Origin: JAJTCH01 sp040386195
GTDB lineage: Bacteria; Pseudomonadota; Alphaproteobacteria; Rickettsiales; UBA1997
Length of the DNA stretch: 64,000 bases
Direction: 5' to 3'
NCBI GenBank assembly: GCA_040386195.1
Contig: JAZKFV010000005.1
Span: forward strand, 1-64,000
Each line of letters opens with the position of its first letter. Within the stretch, counting starts at the first letter, position 1. A program made the translations under genes and the position numbers. Below are positions 44,173 to 51,762 of the stretch, piece after piece. The notes under the pieces were generated by a model, which had not been told where the DNA came from, did no database searches, and worked only from the letters and a program-made list of their open reading frames with translations.

Positions 44173-45098
44173 TTTGCTTGTGAAATTCTTGTGGCGTGCT
44201 TAGTAATAACCTGATCATCAAAAACAGTTTCGGCATTGACGATTTTCTTCCAAAAATAACACAATGAAGAGGAATTGAGTGATTTTTTTGGAGCAAAATC
44301 TTTGAGAATAATTGATCGTTTCAACAACGGGGAGCCATTTAATATCAACAGATAAAAAGTATTGTGGTAACAATAGCAACAATCAGATATTTCAAATAAA
44401 GTACTAAAAATTCTTTTTATACCAAAGACCATTTGATATAGACCAATTATTTTAAGAATTTTCTTTATGATTAGCGGTCTGTTTTGGTTGGAATAATTTT
44501 GTAGTACATCTCTGCCAAAAATTGCATATAATTTTTTGTGGTTTTGAACAAGAAGCTCTGATAAACCAATTTCATAATCTTTGATAATATCAATTTTGAA
44601 ACTTTGTTGGCTAATTTTTTGTATAAAATTATCGAAGAAATCAGTCAAAAAAACAGTTTTATTAAAGACCAAAAAATAACTTTGTAAATGATAAGAATAT
44701 TCCGCACTATCAGTAATTCCAAAACAATCAACGTTTGGCATTGATTCTATTTGAGCAAACACATCATCAAATTCACCCAAGCAATAACACGAATCATTGG
44801 CAAAAATTAATTTATCAGCACTGGAGAAATCTTGCGGATATTTTTCTTTCAAAAGATGAAATCCCAGTTTCCAACTGCCAAAATCATATTCTTGGTGTCT
44901 TTGAGCAATAATTTCACTAACAAATGGGAAAATTTTTTGCCGCTCCTTGGCAGATAAATCGCCATCGGAAACAAAAATTATTTTGTCGCAGAATTTCTTA
45001 AGATTTCTCAAATAGATTAGAACATAATCATCAACAATCTGATGCTTGTCATAATGCGCAAAGATCGCGATGTTTTTTTTATCCTCTTGGTGTGCCAT
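44169..45098 (-). CDS. RgpF-like rhamnan synthesis protein
   Basis: From MAHQEDKKNIAIFAHYDK (ATG at 45096-45098) the product is 309 residues. A frame 8 codons longer overlaps the upstream gene more deeply. It carries the RgpF pattern: NIAIFAHYDKHQIVDDYV, FVSDGDLSAKERQ, HQEYDFGSWKLGFHLL and LIFANDSCY. Family members are needed for rhamnose-glucose or rhamnan polysaccharides. With rfbD downstream and two GT2 genes upstream it marks a rhamnose-containing glycan. Confidence 0.85.
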   Translation of the reverse strand: MAHQEDKKNIAIFAHYDKHQIVDDYVLIYLRNLKKFCDKIIFVSDGDLSAKERQKIFPFVSEIIAQRHQEYDFGSWKLGFHLLKEKYPQDFSSADKLIFANDSCYCLGEFDDVFAQIESMPNVDCFGITDSAEYSYHLQSYFLVFNKTVFLTDFFDNFIQKISQQSFKIDIIKDYEIGLSELLVQNHKKLYAIFGRDVLQNYSNQNRPLIIKKILKIIGLYQMVFGIKRIFSTLFEISDCCYCYHNTFYLLILNGSPLLKRSIILKDFAPKKSLNSSSLCYFWKKIVNAETVFDDQVITKHATRISQAK

Positions 45099-45927
45099 CT
45101 TTTTTGAATGCTTTAAGCCCAATTAAAAATGAAAAACAGCCTGAAGAAAAGGCGAATTTTGAGACTGATTTGTTGAGATTGCCGACTAAAAAATAAAAAA
45201 TTCCTTCGCAAAAATATATCAAAGATAATCTCGCAGTGGCGCGAATGGTATGGAATCTGCCTTTTTTATTTTGTTTATATTTAGATTTTGACCAACCCAA
45301 ATGCCAAAAGCGCCGATAAGTGGTGCGTAAGCTTTTTTTGCTGGATCCAGCTCCAGAATGAAAGGCTTTGGCATTATTGAGAATAACATTCTGATAACCA
45401 TTTTTTATAGAGCGATCAGAAAGTTCGTTATCTTCCGCAAACATAAAAAAATCTTCATCAAAAAAACCAATTTTTCTAAATACTTCCAAGCGCATAAACA
45501 AAACGCCACCAATGATAAAATTCGTAACTCTGTAATCGTCTGACTTGGGAATGATTGTCGCCTCGGCGTCTGCAGTGTGAAATATTTCTGGGCTAGCAAG
45601 CGCGATTTGGGGATTATTTTTTAGAACCTGAAGCGCAATTTCGGTTGATTCTTCCAAGATAAAAGCATCGGGATTGAGAATTAATGCAAATTCAGTTTTA
45701 GCTTGCCGAAGCCCAATATTATTAGCTCTTCCATAACCTAAATTGCCGCCGCTGTGAATTAATTTTACCTGAGGGAATTTTTCACTAACAATTTGAGTTG
45801 TGTTGTCAGAGCTGGTATTATCAACAACAACTACATCATATTTTTCAGCATTTAAGCGGCTCAAGCATCTTTCGATAACTTCCGAACTATTAAAAGTGAC
45901 AATTATAATTGTTAAATCTTTATTCAT
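45079..45927 (-). CDS. GT2 rhamnosyltransferase-like protein (copy 1 of a tandem pair)
   Basis: The 282-residue GT2 protein begins LTIIIVTFNSSEVIERCLSRL, has VDNTSSDNT, GYGRANNIGLRQA, FALILNPDAFI and FDEDFFMFAEDNELSDR, the usual features of rhamnosyl- and other surface-glycan transferases. It is a clear paralogue of the next gene upstream on this strand (same start, same ending GLKAF...PRG). The C-terminal tail holds a hydrophobic patch (LIYFCEGIFYFLVGNL) that may touch the membrane. Confidence 0.85.
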   Translation of the reverse strand: MNKDLTIIIVTFNSSEVIERCLSRLNAEKYDVVVVDNTSSDNTTQIVSEKFPQVKLIHSGGNLGYGRANNIGLRQAKTEFALILNPDAFILEESTEIALQVLKNNPQIALASPEIFHTADAEATIIPKSDDYRVTNFIIGGVLFMRLEVFRKIGFFDEDFFMFAEDNELSDRSIKNGYQNVILNNAKAFHSGAGSSKKSLRTTYRRFWHLGWSKSKYKQNKKGRFHTIRATARLSLIYFCEGIFYFLVGNLNKSVSKFAFSSGCFSFLIGLKAFKKDGTPRG

Positions 45928-45935
45928 ATTATTTT

Positions 45936-46820
45936 TTATCCACGCGGATTATCGTTTTTATCAAAAGCTTTTAAACCCATTAAAAATGCGGCTGAACCGC
46001 AGCAAGAAGCGAAGTTTTCAACAGTTTTTTTAGAATTAAAAGTAGTGCTATAAAAAATGCTTTTGATGAAAAAAAGTATCACCAATCTAATTGCCGATTT
46101 TATTGCCGCAAATTTTCCTTTTTGTTTTTCTTTCCAATAAAGCTTGGATAAAGCGCGATGCCAAAATCTTTTGTAAATATTGCGCAGCTTGCCACCAGAA
46201 GAACCGTGACCAATGTGGAAGCCTTGCGCGGTTGGAATTATCGCTGCTTTGTAACCGCTTTGAATTGTTCTAAAACTAATTTCATCATCTTCGTAATATA
46301 AAAATATATTTTCATCAAAGAAACCAATTTCCTTAAAAACTGCCATGCGCAAAAATAAAATTGCGCCAATGATATATTTAACTGAAAGATATTCATCAAA
46401 TCTTTCCAACAAATTTGCTTCAACGATTTGTAATTGTTTGATTTTATCTTCTTCTAAAGCTGGATAGTTTGGAAGCAATAAAGGCGCGGCTAGAGCGATT
46501 TGAGGAGTTTTTTGCAGCTCTGATAATATTGTCTCAATATCTTCTTCAAAAATAAAAGCATCCGGATTTAAAATCAGCGCAAATTCAGTTTCAACTAGGC
46601 GCAGCGCCACATTATTAGCCCTGCCATAACCAATATTTTTAGCTAATTTAATGATTTTGACTTGCGGAAAATTTGTTGCAACAATCTGCACAACATCATC
46701 CGAGCTAGCATTATCAACCATCACAACATTATATTTAGAAAAATTAATTTTTTCTAAACATGATTTGATAATTTTAGAACTATTAAAACTGACAATTATT
46801 ATGGTGAGATTTTTGTTCAC
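45936..46820 (-). CDS. GT2 rhamnosyltransferase-like protein (copy 2 of a tandem pair)
   Basis: The 294-residue protein parallels its neighbour: LTIIIVSFNSSKIIKSCLEKI, VDNASSDD, GYGRANNVALRLV, FALILNPDAFIFEEDI and FDENIFLYYEDDEIS. Both end in the motif GLKAF, a few residues, then PRG. It differs by a short insertion around residues 120-140. The pair probably arose by tandem duplication and now transfers sugars to different positions. It lies 6 bases from rfbA. Confidence 0.85.
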   Translation of the reverse strand: MNKNLTIIIVSFNSSKIIKSCLEKINFSKYNVVMVDNASSDDVVQIVATNFPQVKIIKLAKNIGYGRANNVALRLVETEFALILNPDAFIFEEDIETILSELQKTPQIALAAPLLLPNYPALEEDKIKQLQIVEANLLERFDEYLSVKYIIGAILFLRMAVFKEIGFFDENIFLYYEDDEISFRTIQSGYKAAIIPTAQGFHIGHGSSGGKLRNIYKRFWHRALSKLYWKEKQKGKFAAIKSAIRLVILFFIKSIFYSTTFNSKKTVENFASCCGSAAFLMGLKAFDKNDNPRG

Positions 46821-46826
46821 TGAGCT

Positions 46827-47711
46827 TTATTCAATATTGTCTAAATATTTGCGATAATCAGAACTTTTTTTATATCTTTGGGCTAATTTTTCTAACTTAT
46901 CTTTGCTGATAAAACCTTTGCGATAAGCCAATTCTTCTAAGCAGGCAATTTTTAAACCTTGACGCTTTTCAATAGTTTGAATGAATTGCGCCGAATCTAA
47001 AAGTGAATCTGGAGTTCCGGCATCAAGCCAAGCAAAACCTCGACCAAGTTTAATAATGCCTAATTTCTTTTTGGCTAAATAAGCTTTGTTGACATCAGTA
47101 ATTTCAAGCTCGCCACGATCTGATGGTTTGAGATTTTTGGCAATTTCTACAACTTGATTATCATAAATATAAAAACCAGTAACTGCCCAATTTGATTTGG
47201 GGTTTTTTGGTTTTTCTTCAATGCTGATTGCTAAATCTGGATGACTTTTATCAAACTCAACCACGCCATATCTTTGTGGATCAGAAACTTGGTAAGCAAA
47301 AATGAAAGCGTTAATTTCGTTATTATTCATTTCTACAAATTTGCTTTGCAAACCGTCAACAGTGATTTCTGAGCCATAAAAAATATTATCGCCCAAAATT
47401 AAACAAACTTGATCTTTGCCAATAAATTTTTCACCAATAATAAAAGCTTCAGCAATTCCTTTGGGTTCATCTTGAACTTCGTAGTTAATTCTAATTCCCA
47501 AATCACGACCATCGCCTAAAAACTTTTCGATATTAGGTAAATCTTGGGGAGTGCTGATAATCAGGATTTGGCGAATGCCAATCGACATTAAAGTGGCGAG
47601 TGGATAACAAATCATTGGCTTGTCATAAACTGGCAAAAGCTGTTTGCTCATCACATTAGTAAGCGGCGCTAAACGAGTTCCAGAGCCGCCGGCGAGGATT
47701 ATTCCTTTCAT
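46827..47711 (-). CDS. rfbA: Glucose-1-phosphate thymidylyltransferase
   Basis: The 294-residue enzyme matches RmlA/RfbA: GIILAGGSGTRLAPLTNVMS, KQLLPVYDKPMICYPL, LILGDNIFYG, EEKPKNPKSNWAVTGFYIYD and GFAWLDAGTPDSLLD. It makes dTDP-glucose from glucose 1-phosphate and dTTP, the entry step for rhamnose and for the amino sugar made by the RffA-like enzyme. It lies 9 bases after rfbB. Confidence 0.97.
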   Translation of the reverse strand: MKGIILAGGSGTRLAPLTNVMSKQLLPVYDKPMICYPLATLMSIGIRQILIISTPQDLPNIEKFLGDGRDLGIRINYEVQDEPKGIAEAFIIGEKFIGKDQVCLILGDNIFYGSEITVDGLQSKFVEMNNNEINAFIFAYQVSDPQRYGVVEFDKSHPDLAISIEEKPKNPKSNWAVTGFYIYDNQVVEIAKNLKPSDRGELEITDVNKAYLAKKKLGIIKLGRGFAWLDAGTPDSLLDSAQFIQTIEKRQGLKIACLEELAYRKGFISKDKLEKLAQRYKKSSDYRKYLDNIE

Positions 47712-47720
47712 AAATAATGG

Positions 47721-48722
47721 TTAATGGTTATTTTTTAAATACCACTCAATTGTGTTTTTTAGTTTTTCTTCAAAGCTACCTTCAATTTTAAAACCTAATT
47801 CTCTTTTGGCTTTACTTGAATCAATAGCATAACGAAAATCGTGACCTTTACGATCTTCAACAAATTTGATTTGATTGGCGTAAGAAGTGTTGTCAGCTTT
47901 GGGTTTAAGAACATCTAAAATTTTGCAAATTTGCCCAGCAATATCAATATTTTGTCTTTCGGCATCTCCGCCAAAACAATAATTTTCACCAATTTTTCCT
48001 TTAGCAATTGCTAGTTCAATTCCCAAACAGTGATCTTCTACATAAATCCAATCACGAATATTTCTACCATTGCCGTAAATTGGAATGTCTTTGTTATTCA
48101 AGCAAGATTTGATCACAGTTGGAATTAGCTTTTCCCAGTGCTGGCGGGCGCCAAAATTATTTGAGCAATTAGTGATGATGGTTGGCAATTTATAAGTCTC
48201 ATTCCAAGCGCGCACCAAATGATCAGAAGCGGCTTTAGAAGCGGAATATGGTGAGTTTGGTTGATATTTATTTTCTTCGGTAAATCTTGGCTCTTCCAAA
48301 GTTAATGAACCATAAACTTCATCGGTTGAAATGTGAATGAAGCGAAAATTATCTTGCTTGGCGGCGGATAAATTTTGCCAATATTTTAGAGCTGAATTGA
48401 GCAAAGCAAAAGTGCCGCTGATATTGGTTTGAATAAAGGCTCCCGGATTGGCGATAGAATTATCAACATGAGATTCAGCAGCAAAATTTACCAAAACATC
48501 AATCTCAAATTTTTCTAAAATCTCACTAACTAAATTTTGATCCAAAATGTCACCTTTGACAAAATGATAGTTAGAATTGCCTTTAATTTCTTCCAGATTT
48601 TGTGGATTGGCGGCGTAAGTTAAAGCATCTAAATTGACCACCAAATTTCCAGCTTTAATTTGCCTTAAAACAAAACAGCTGCCAATAAAACCGCAGCCAC
48701 CGGTCACTAATAATTTTTTCAT
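47721..48722 (-). CDS. rfbB: dTDP-glucose 4,6-dehydratase
   Basis: From MKKLLVTGGCGFIGSCF (ATG at 48720-48722) the product is 333 residues; the 15-residue upstream extension overlaps a lipoprotein gene and is unlikely. RmlB features are VTGGCGFIGS, LVNFAAESHVDNSI, ISTDEVYGSL, YSASKAASDHLVRAW and IITNCSNNFGARQ. It converts dTDP-glucose to the 4-keto-6-deoxy sugar. It starts 4 bases after the lipoprotein gene, so the island and the lipoproteins may share transcripts. Confidence 0.97.
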   Translation of the reverse strand: MKKLLVTGGCGFIGSCFVLRQIKAGNLVVNLDALTYAANPQNLEEIKGNSNYHFVKGDILDQNLVSEILEKFEIDVLVNFAAESHVDNSIANPGAFIQTNISGTFALLNSALKYWQNLSAAKQDNFRFIHISTDEVYGSLTLEEPRFTEENKYQPNSPYSASKAASDHLVRAWNETYKLPTIITNCSNNFGARQHWEKLIPTVIKSCLNNKDIPIYGNGRNIRDWIYVEDHCLGIELAIAKGKIGENYCFGGDAERQNIDIAGQICKILDVLKPKADNTSYANQIKFVEDRKGHDFRYAIDSSKAKRELGFKIEGSFEEKLKNTIEWYLKNNH

Positions 48723-48726
48723 ATCG

Positions 48727-49683
48727 TTAAAATAAATTAAAATCAGCAATGCCAGAAACCGCGGCATTGATTGCTTCTTCTCTACTAATCACCGAACTTC
48801 CGGAATTTTCAAGAGCAGTGCTTTTGATAATTTTATTTTGATTGGAGAGTAAGTTGAAATCGACTTTAAGCTTGGCAATGTAGCTGCCATAGATTTTTTG
48901 TTCGGTCAGATCCGCATTAATTTGAATAATGACTAAATCAGAATTAGCCAGATTTTTGCTTTTAACTACTTTGAGTTTCTTTTGATTCAGAATTGTGACA
49001 AGCTTTGCCACTAAAGCTTTGGGAGCGTTTTTATTTTCGATAAAAAATTCAATTTTGCTGACTAAATTTTGATAAGAATTTTGGTAAGAATTATATAAAT
49101 CAATATTGCTTTTGAAGTTAGCTTGATTAGCGCCAAGGCTGGCGAGAATTTGGGTGATTGATTCGGCTTCTAAACTAGAATCATTAACAGATTGAAAATC
49201 ATTTAGTTTTTCTAAAATACTTTTGTTTTGGGCTTGCTTAAAAGTTTCAGCCATTTTTTGATTCAAACCTTGCAGCTTCTGGCTGTAATCGCTGATAAAT
49301 CCATCACGATTAACTGAAATTTCAGTATAAATTTTTCCACCAAACGCAGCTGAATTGCTAACTTTATAATTATTAAAAGTTATCTTCGCCACCACCTCAT
49401 TGATCTTCTGGCGGCTTTGTTCGTTGGTGGAATATTTGTTGCTTTCTAAAAGTGTGGAAGATTCGGAAGAAATGCTGGTCATCAATTTGCTCGCCAAATT
49501 GTTGAGTGCGCTTTGGCTGGCTTCGGCTAAAGTATAACCTTCACCAACACCGTAAAGATTCTGATCTGATGCTTTGGGAGTTATATACCAACTCGGCAGT
49601 GAGCTGAGTTGTTGGGGCTGATCGCTTGTGGCGCAAGAAAATATAAAAAATAAAAATACTGTGATGAAGGATTTTTTAATCAT
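48727..49683 (-). CDS. LPP20-like lipoprotein
   Basis: The 318-residue protein has a lipoprotein signal (MIKKSFITVFLFFIFSCATS, lipidated Cys at 17) and an LPP20-type domain: LPSWYITPKASDQNLYGVGEGYTLAEAS, then ALNNLASKLMTSISSES and a strand around KITFNNYKVSNSAAF. A C-terminal domain (about 215-318) adds a further alpha/beta unit. LPP20/FlgP-type lipoproteins form rings or scaffolds at the outer membrane. It lies between a 55-residue lipoprotein and rfbB. Confidence 0.75.
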   Translation of the reverse strand: MIKKSFITVFLFFIFSCATSDQPQQLSSLPSWYITPKASDQNLYGVGEGYTLAEASQSALNNLASKLMTSISSESSTLLESNKYSTNEQSRQKINEVVAKITFNNYKVSNSAAFGGKIYTEISVNRDGFISDYSQKLQGLNQKMAETFKQAQNKSILEKLNDFQSVNDSSLEAESITQILASLGANQANFKSNIDLYNSYQNSYQNLVSKIEFFIENKNAPKALVAKLVTILNQKKLKVVKSKNLANSDLVIIQINADLTEQKIYGSYIAKLKVDFNLLSNQNKIIKSTALENSGSSVISREEAINAAVSGIADFNLF

Positions 49684-49699
49684 TGGTCAAGAAAATTAA

Positions 49700-49867
49700 T
49701 TATTGCATTTCGTCAAATAAACCGCCGGTATCTTTGCTGGCGTCATTAATTCTGCTGCCAGTTTCGGCTTGGTGCCTAGCTTTTTCTCTAGCTTTAGCAT
49801 CAATGGCTTTTTGATTGGTGCAAGAAACGGTAGAAATTAGGGAAATTAGAAGAATTAGTTTTTTCAT
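49700..49867 (-). CDS. Small 55-residue lipoprotein
   Basis: A 55-codon frame with a clear lipoprotein signal (MKKLILLISLISTVSC; Cys at 16), an Ala/Lys/Arg-rich helix and an end DTGGLFDEMQ. Start (cat at 49865-49867) and stop (49700-49702) are well placed between two larger lipoprotein genes on the same strand. The C-terminal GLFDE-type motif recurs at the end of the next upstream lipoprotein (KGLFDELDKE). It is too short for usual gene callers, but the signal sequence and position support it. Function unknown. Confidence 0.72.
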   Translation of the reverse strand: MKKLILLISLISTVSCTNQKAIDAKAREKARHQAETGSRINDASKDTGGLFDEMQ

Positions 49868-49886
49868 ATTAATTTTTTTATTGAGT

Positions 49887-49979
49887 TGTCATCCTGAGCG
49901 TAAGCGAAGGATCTCATGAGACTGGCATATTTTGTTTCAACGCGCCTCATGAGATCCTTCGCTTACGCTCAGGATGACA
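49887..49979. repeat. Palindromic intergenic repeat, copy 1
   Basis: Two 34-base arms (49887-49920 and 49946-49979) are perfect inverted copies around a 25-base loop. The arms begin TGTCATCCTGAGCG and include GCGAAGGATCTCATGAG. The element fills the space between the 55-residue lipoprotein and the LPP20 gene and can fold into a long hairpin. Two related copies occur at 58.97 and 60.32 kb. Confidence 0.95.
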
Positions 49980-49991
49980 CAGAATTATTAA

Positions 49992-50579
49992 TTATTTCGC
50001 AGCTCTTTCTTTATCCAACTCATCAAACAAACCTTTAACTGCTTCTTGAGATTTATTCAAATTATCGCGAGAAAGATTGGCTTGTTTCAAGCGGTTTTCA
50101 TACATCTTTTGGCTGTTTTGCAGATATTTGCTGTAATCTTCATTTTTCAAAATCATTCTGATATATAAAGTTCCATCTTTAGCTTGATACATATTGATTC
50201 TTTTCGCACCAGACATTGGCATATTTTTTACCACTTCTTTAGTTGCTTGGCTGAAAACTTGCTCAACATCATTAACTTCGCCAACTTTAGCTTCTCTTAA
50301 AGCATCTTTAGTGATACGAGAAATTTCTGAGTTGATAGCAGAAGCGATATTAGCTTTAGCATCAATTTCAGCTTGAGGAATTTGGAATTTAATACCACCA
50401 ACACTTGGGCTAGCAATGCCAACTCCGGCAACGCCGTCTTTTTCATCCGGACTTACAACCCACTCCGGCAAATCGGCAATGTTTTGAGTTTTGTTATTTT
50501 TAGCTAAATCAGAAACAACTGGTTTAGAACAAGATAAAAGCAAAGCAGAAGATAAAATGATAAATAATAATTTTTTCAT
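49992..50579 (-). CDS. LPP20-family lipoprotein
   Basis: The 195-residue protein has a strong lipoprotein signal (LLFIILSSALLLSCSKP; Cys at 17) and the LPP20 body: LPEWVVSPDEKDGVAGVGIASPS, then AEIDAKANIASAINSEIS and the strand YIRMILKNEDYSKYL. A coiled C-terminal tail ends KGLFDELDKERAAK, echoing the 55-residue lipoprotein. Like the LPP20 of Helicobacter, it is probably an outer-membrane lipoprotein. Its function is unproven. Confidence 0.82.
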   Translation of the reverse strand: MKKLLFIILSSALLLSCSKPVVSDLAKNNKTQNIADLPEWVVSPDEKDGVAGVGIASPSVGGIKFQIPQAEIDAKANIASAINSEISRITKDALREAKVGEVNDVEQVFSQATKEVVKNMPMSGAKRINMYQAKDGTLYIRMILKNEDYSKYLQNSQKMYENRLKQANLSRDNLNKSQEAVKGLFDELDKERAAK

Positions 50580-50652
50580 AACGAGTTTTTATTTGTTGTT
50601 AGTTTCTAAGAAATTTTTTGGTAGAAAATTAAAGTAAGGGTGGAAAATCAAG

Positions 50653-51762
50653 CTAATTAATAATCTCTTTTCTAAAAATTAGCAATATACTTATTGCCGT
50701 CAGAATAATTACCATCATCCAAGTTGCCAAAAAAGTTGGAACTAATCCTGAAGATCCAAGTGCGTTAACAATGATAAAGCTGATATATAAAACCAATCCT
50801 ACCGCTATGCCAAGCACAAAAATTATAATATTGTTACGACTGCGCACATTATTAACCGCAAAAAAAGCTGCCATCAACGCCATTGCGATAAATAGAAATG
50901 GTTTGGTTAAAAGTGAATTGTAATAAACTACGAATTTGCGTGGCGAGAAGCCTGAATCTTTTAAATCATTGATTAAATTCGGCAAATCATAAACTGAAAA
51001 AAGTCGGACATTTTCAAAATTATTTAATATTTTTTTGGTAATAAATTCCGCCTTTAAATTGGTAGCAATTTCAATATTATCTTTAGGCTGATTAATATTT
51101 CGACTATCATTAATCACGGCATTTTGAAGATTCCAGAATCCTTCTTCCAAAAACATATTTTTGGCATCAATTTTTTTATAGAATTTATGATTTTTGTCAA
51201 AAAACCATAAATTGACATTGGTCATTTTGAGGTTTTTACGATAAATTTTATCAGCTCTGATAATGATATCTTCATTACTATTTAAAACATTTTCCTGTTT
51301 TAACCATATTCCATTTGGTGGCGCCAATAAATTCACTTCTTCTTTTTCAATTAATTTTTGCTCCATATTATTCAATTTTTTGCTCGCAGTAATTGATATT
51401 GGATTGAAAATCAGCACAAAAAATAAGCCGAGTAAAAAGGCACCGGCAGCAATTGGATAAAGGATTTGCCAGAATGACAAACCTGAGGAGCGCATCACGG
51501 TAATTTCGCTGCGAATTGAAAGTGAAAATAAAGTAATCATTGAAGAAATCATTATCAGAAAAATTGCAATATCTTCAATAAAGCTAGGAACTTGTAAAAT
51601 ATCGAGAAGAGCAATTTGCCAAAAACCGATTTGTTTGCCAGCGATGCGATCTAAAAGTTCAAAAATATTGATCATAGCAATCAGCAGAGAAACTGAAACG
51701 ATCACCAAAGTAAAATTGATGAGGAATTTTTTAATGATGTAGAGATTGATTTTTGTTAGCAT
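50653..51762 (-). CDS. lptG: LPS export permease LptG/LptF-type
   Basis: The 369-residue protein has the LptF/G topology: three N-terminal membrane segments, a periplasmic beta-jellyroll region (about 125-270) and three C-terminal helices. Visible features are INLYIIKKFLINFTLV, SEITVMRSSGLSFWQILYP and the C-terminal RSRNNIIIFVLGIAVGLVLYI. It extracts LPS from the inner membrane with LptB and a second permease. No lptF sits beside it; the ABC exporter gene ends at its start codon, sharing one base. Confidence 0.88.
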   Translation of the reverse strand: MLTKINLYIIKKFLINFTLVIVSVSLLIAMINIFELLDRIAGKQIGFWQIALLDILQVPSFIEDIAIFLIMISSMITLFSLSIRSEITVMRSSGLSFWQILYPIAAGAFLLGLFFVLIFNPISITASKKLNNMEQKLIEKEEVNLLAPPNGIWLKQENVLNSNEDIIIRADKIYRKNLKMTNVNLWFFDKNHKFYKKIDAKNMFLEEGFWNLQNAVINDSRNINQPKDNIEIATNLKAEFITKKILNNFENVRLFSVYDLPNLINDLKDSGFSPRKFVVYYNSLLTKPFLFIAMALMAAFFAVNNVRSRNNIIIFVLGIAVGLVLYISFIIVNALGSSGLVPTFLATWMMVIILTAISILLIFRKEIIN

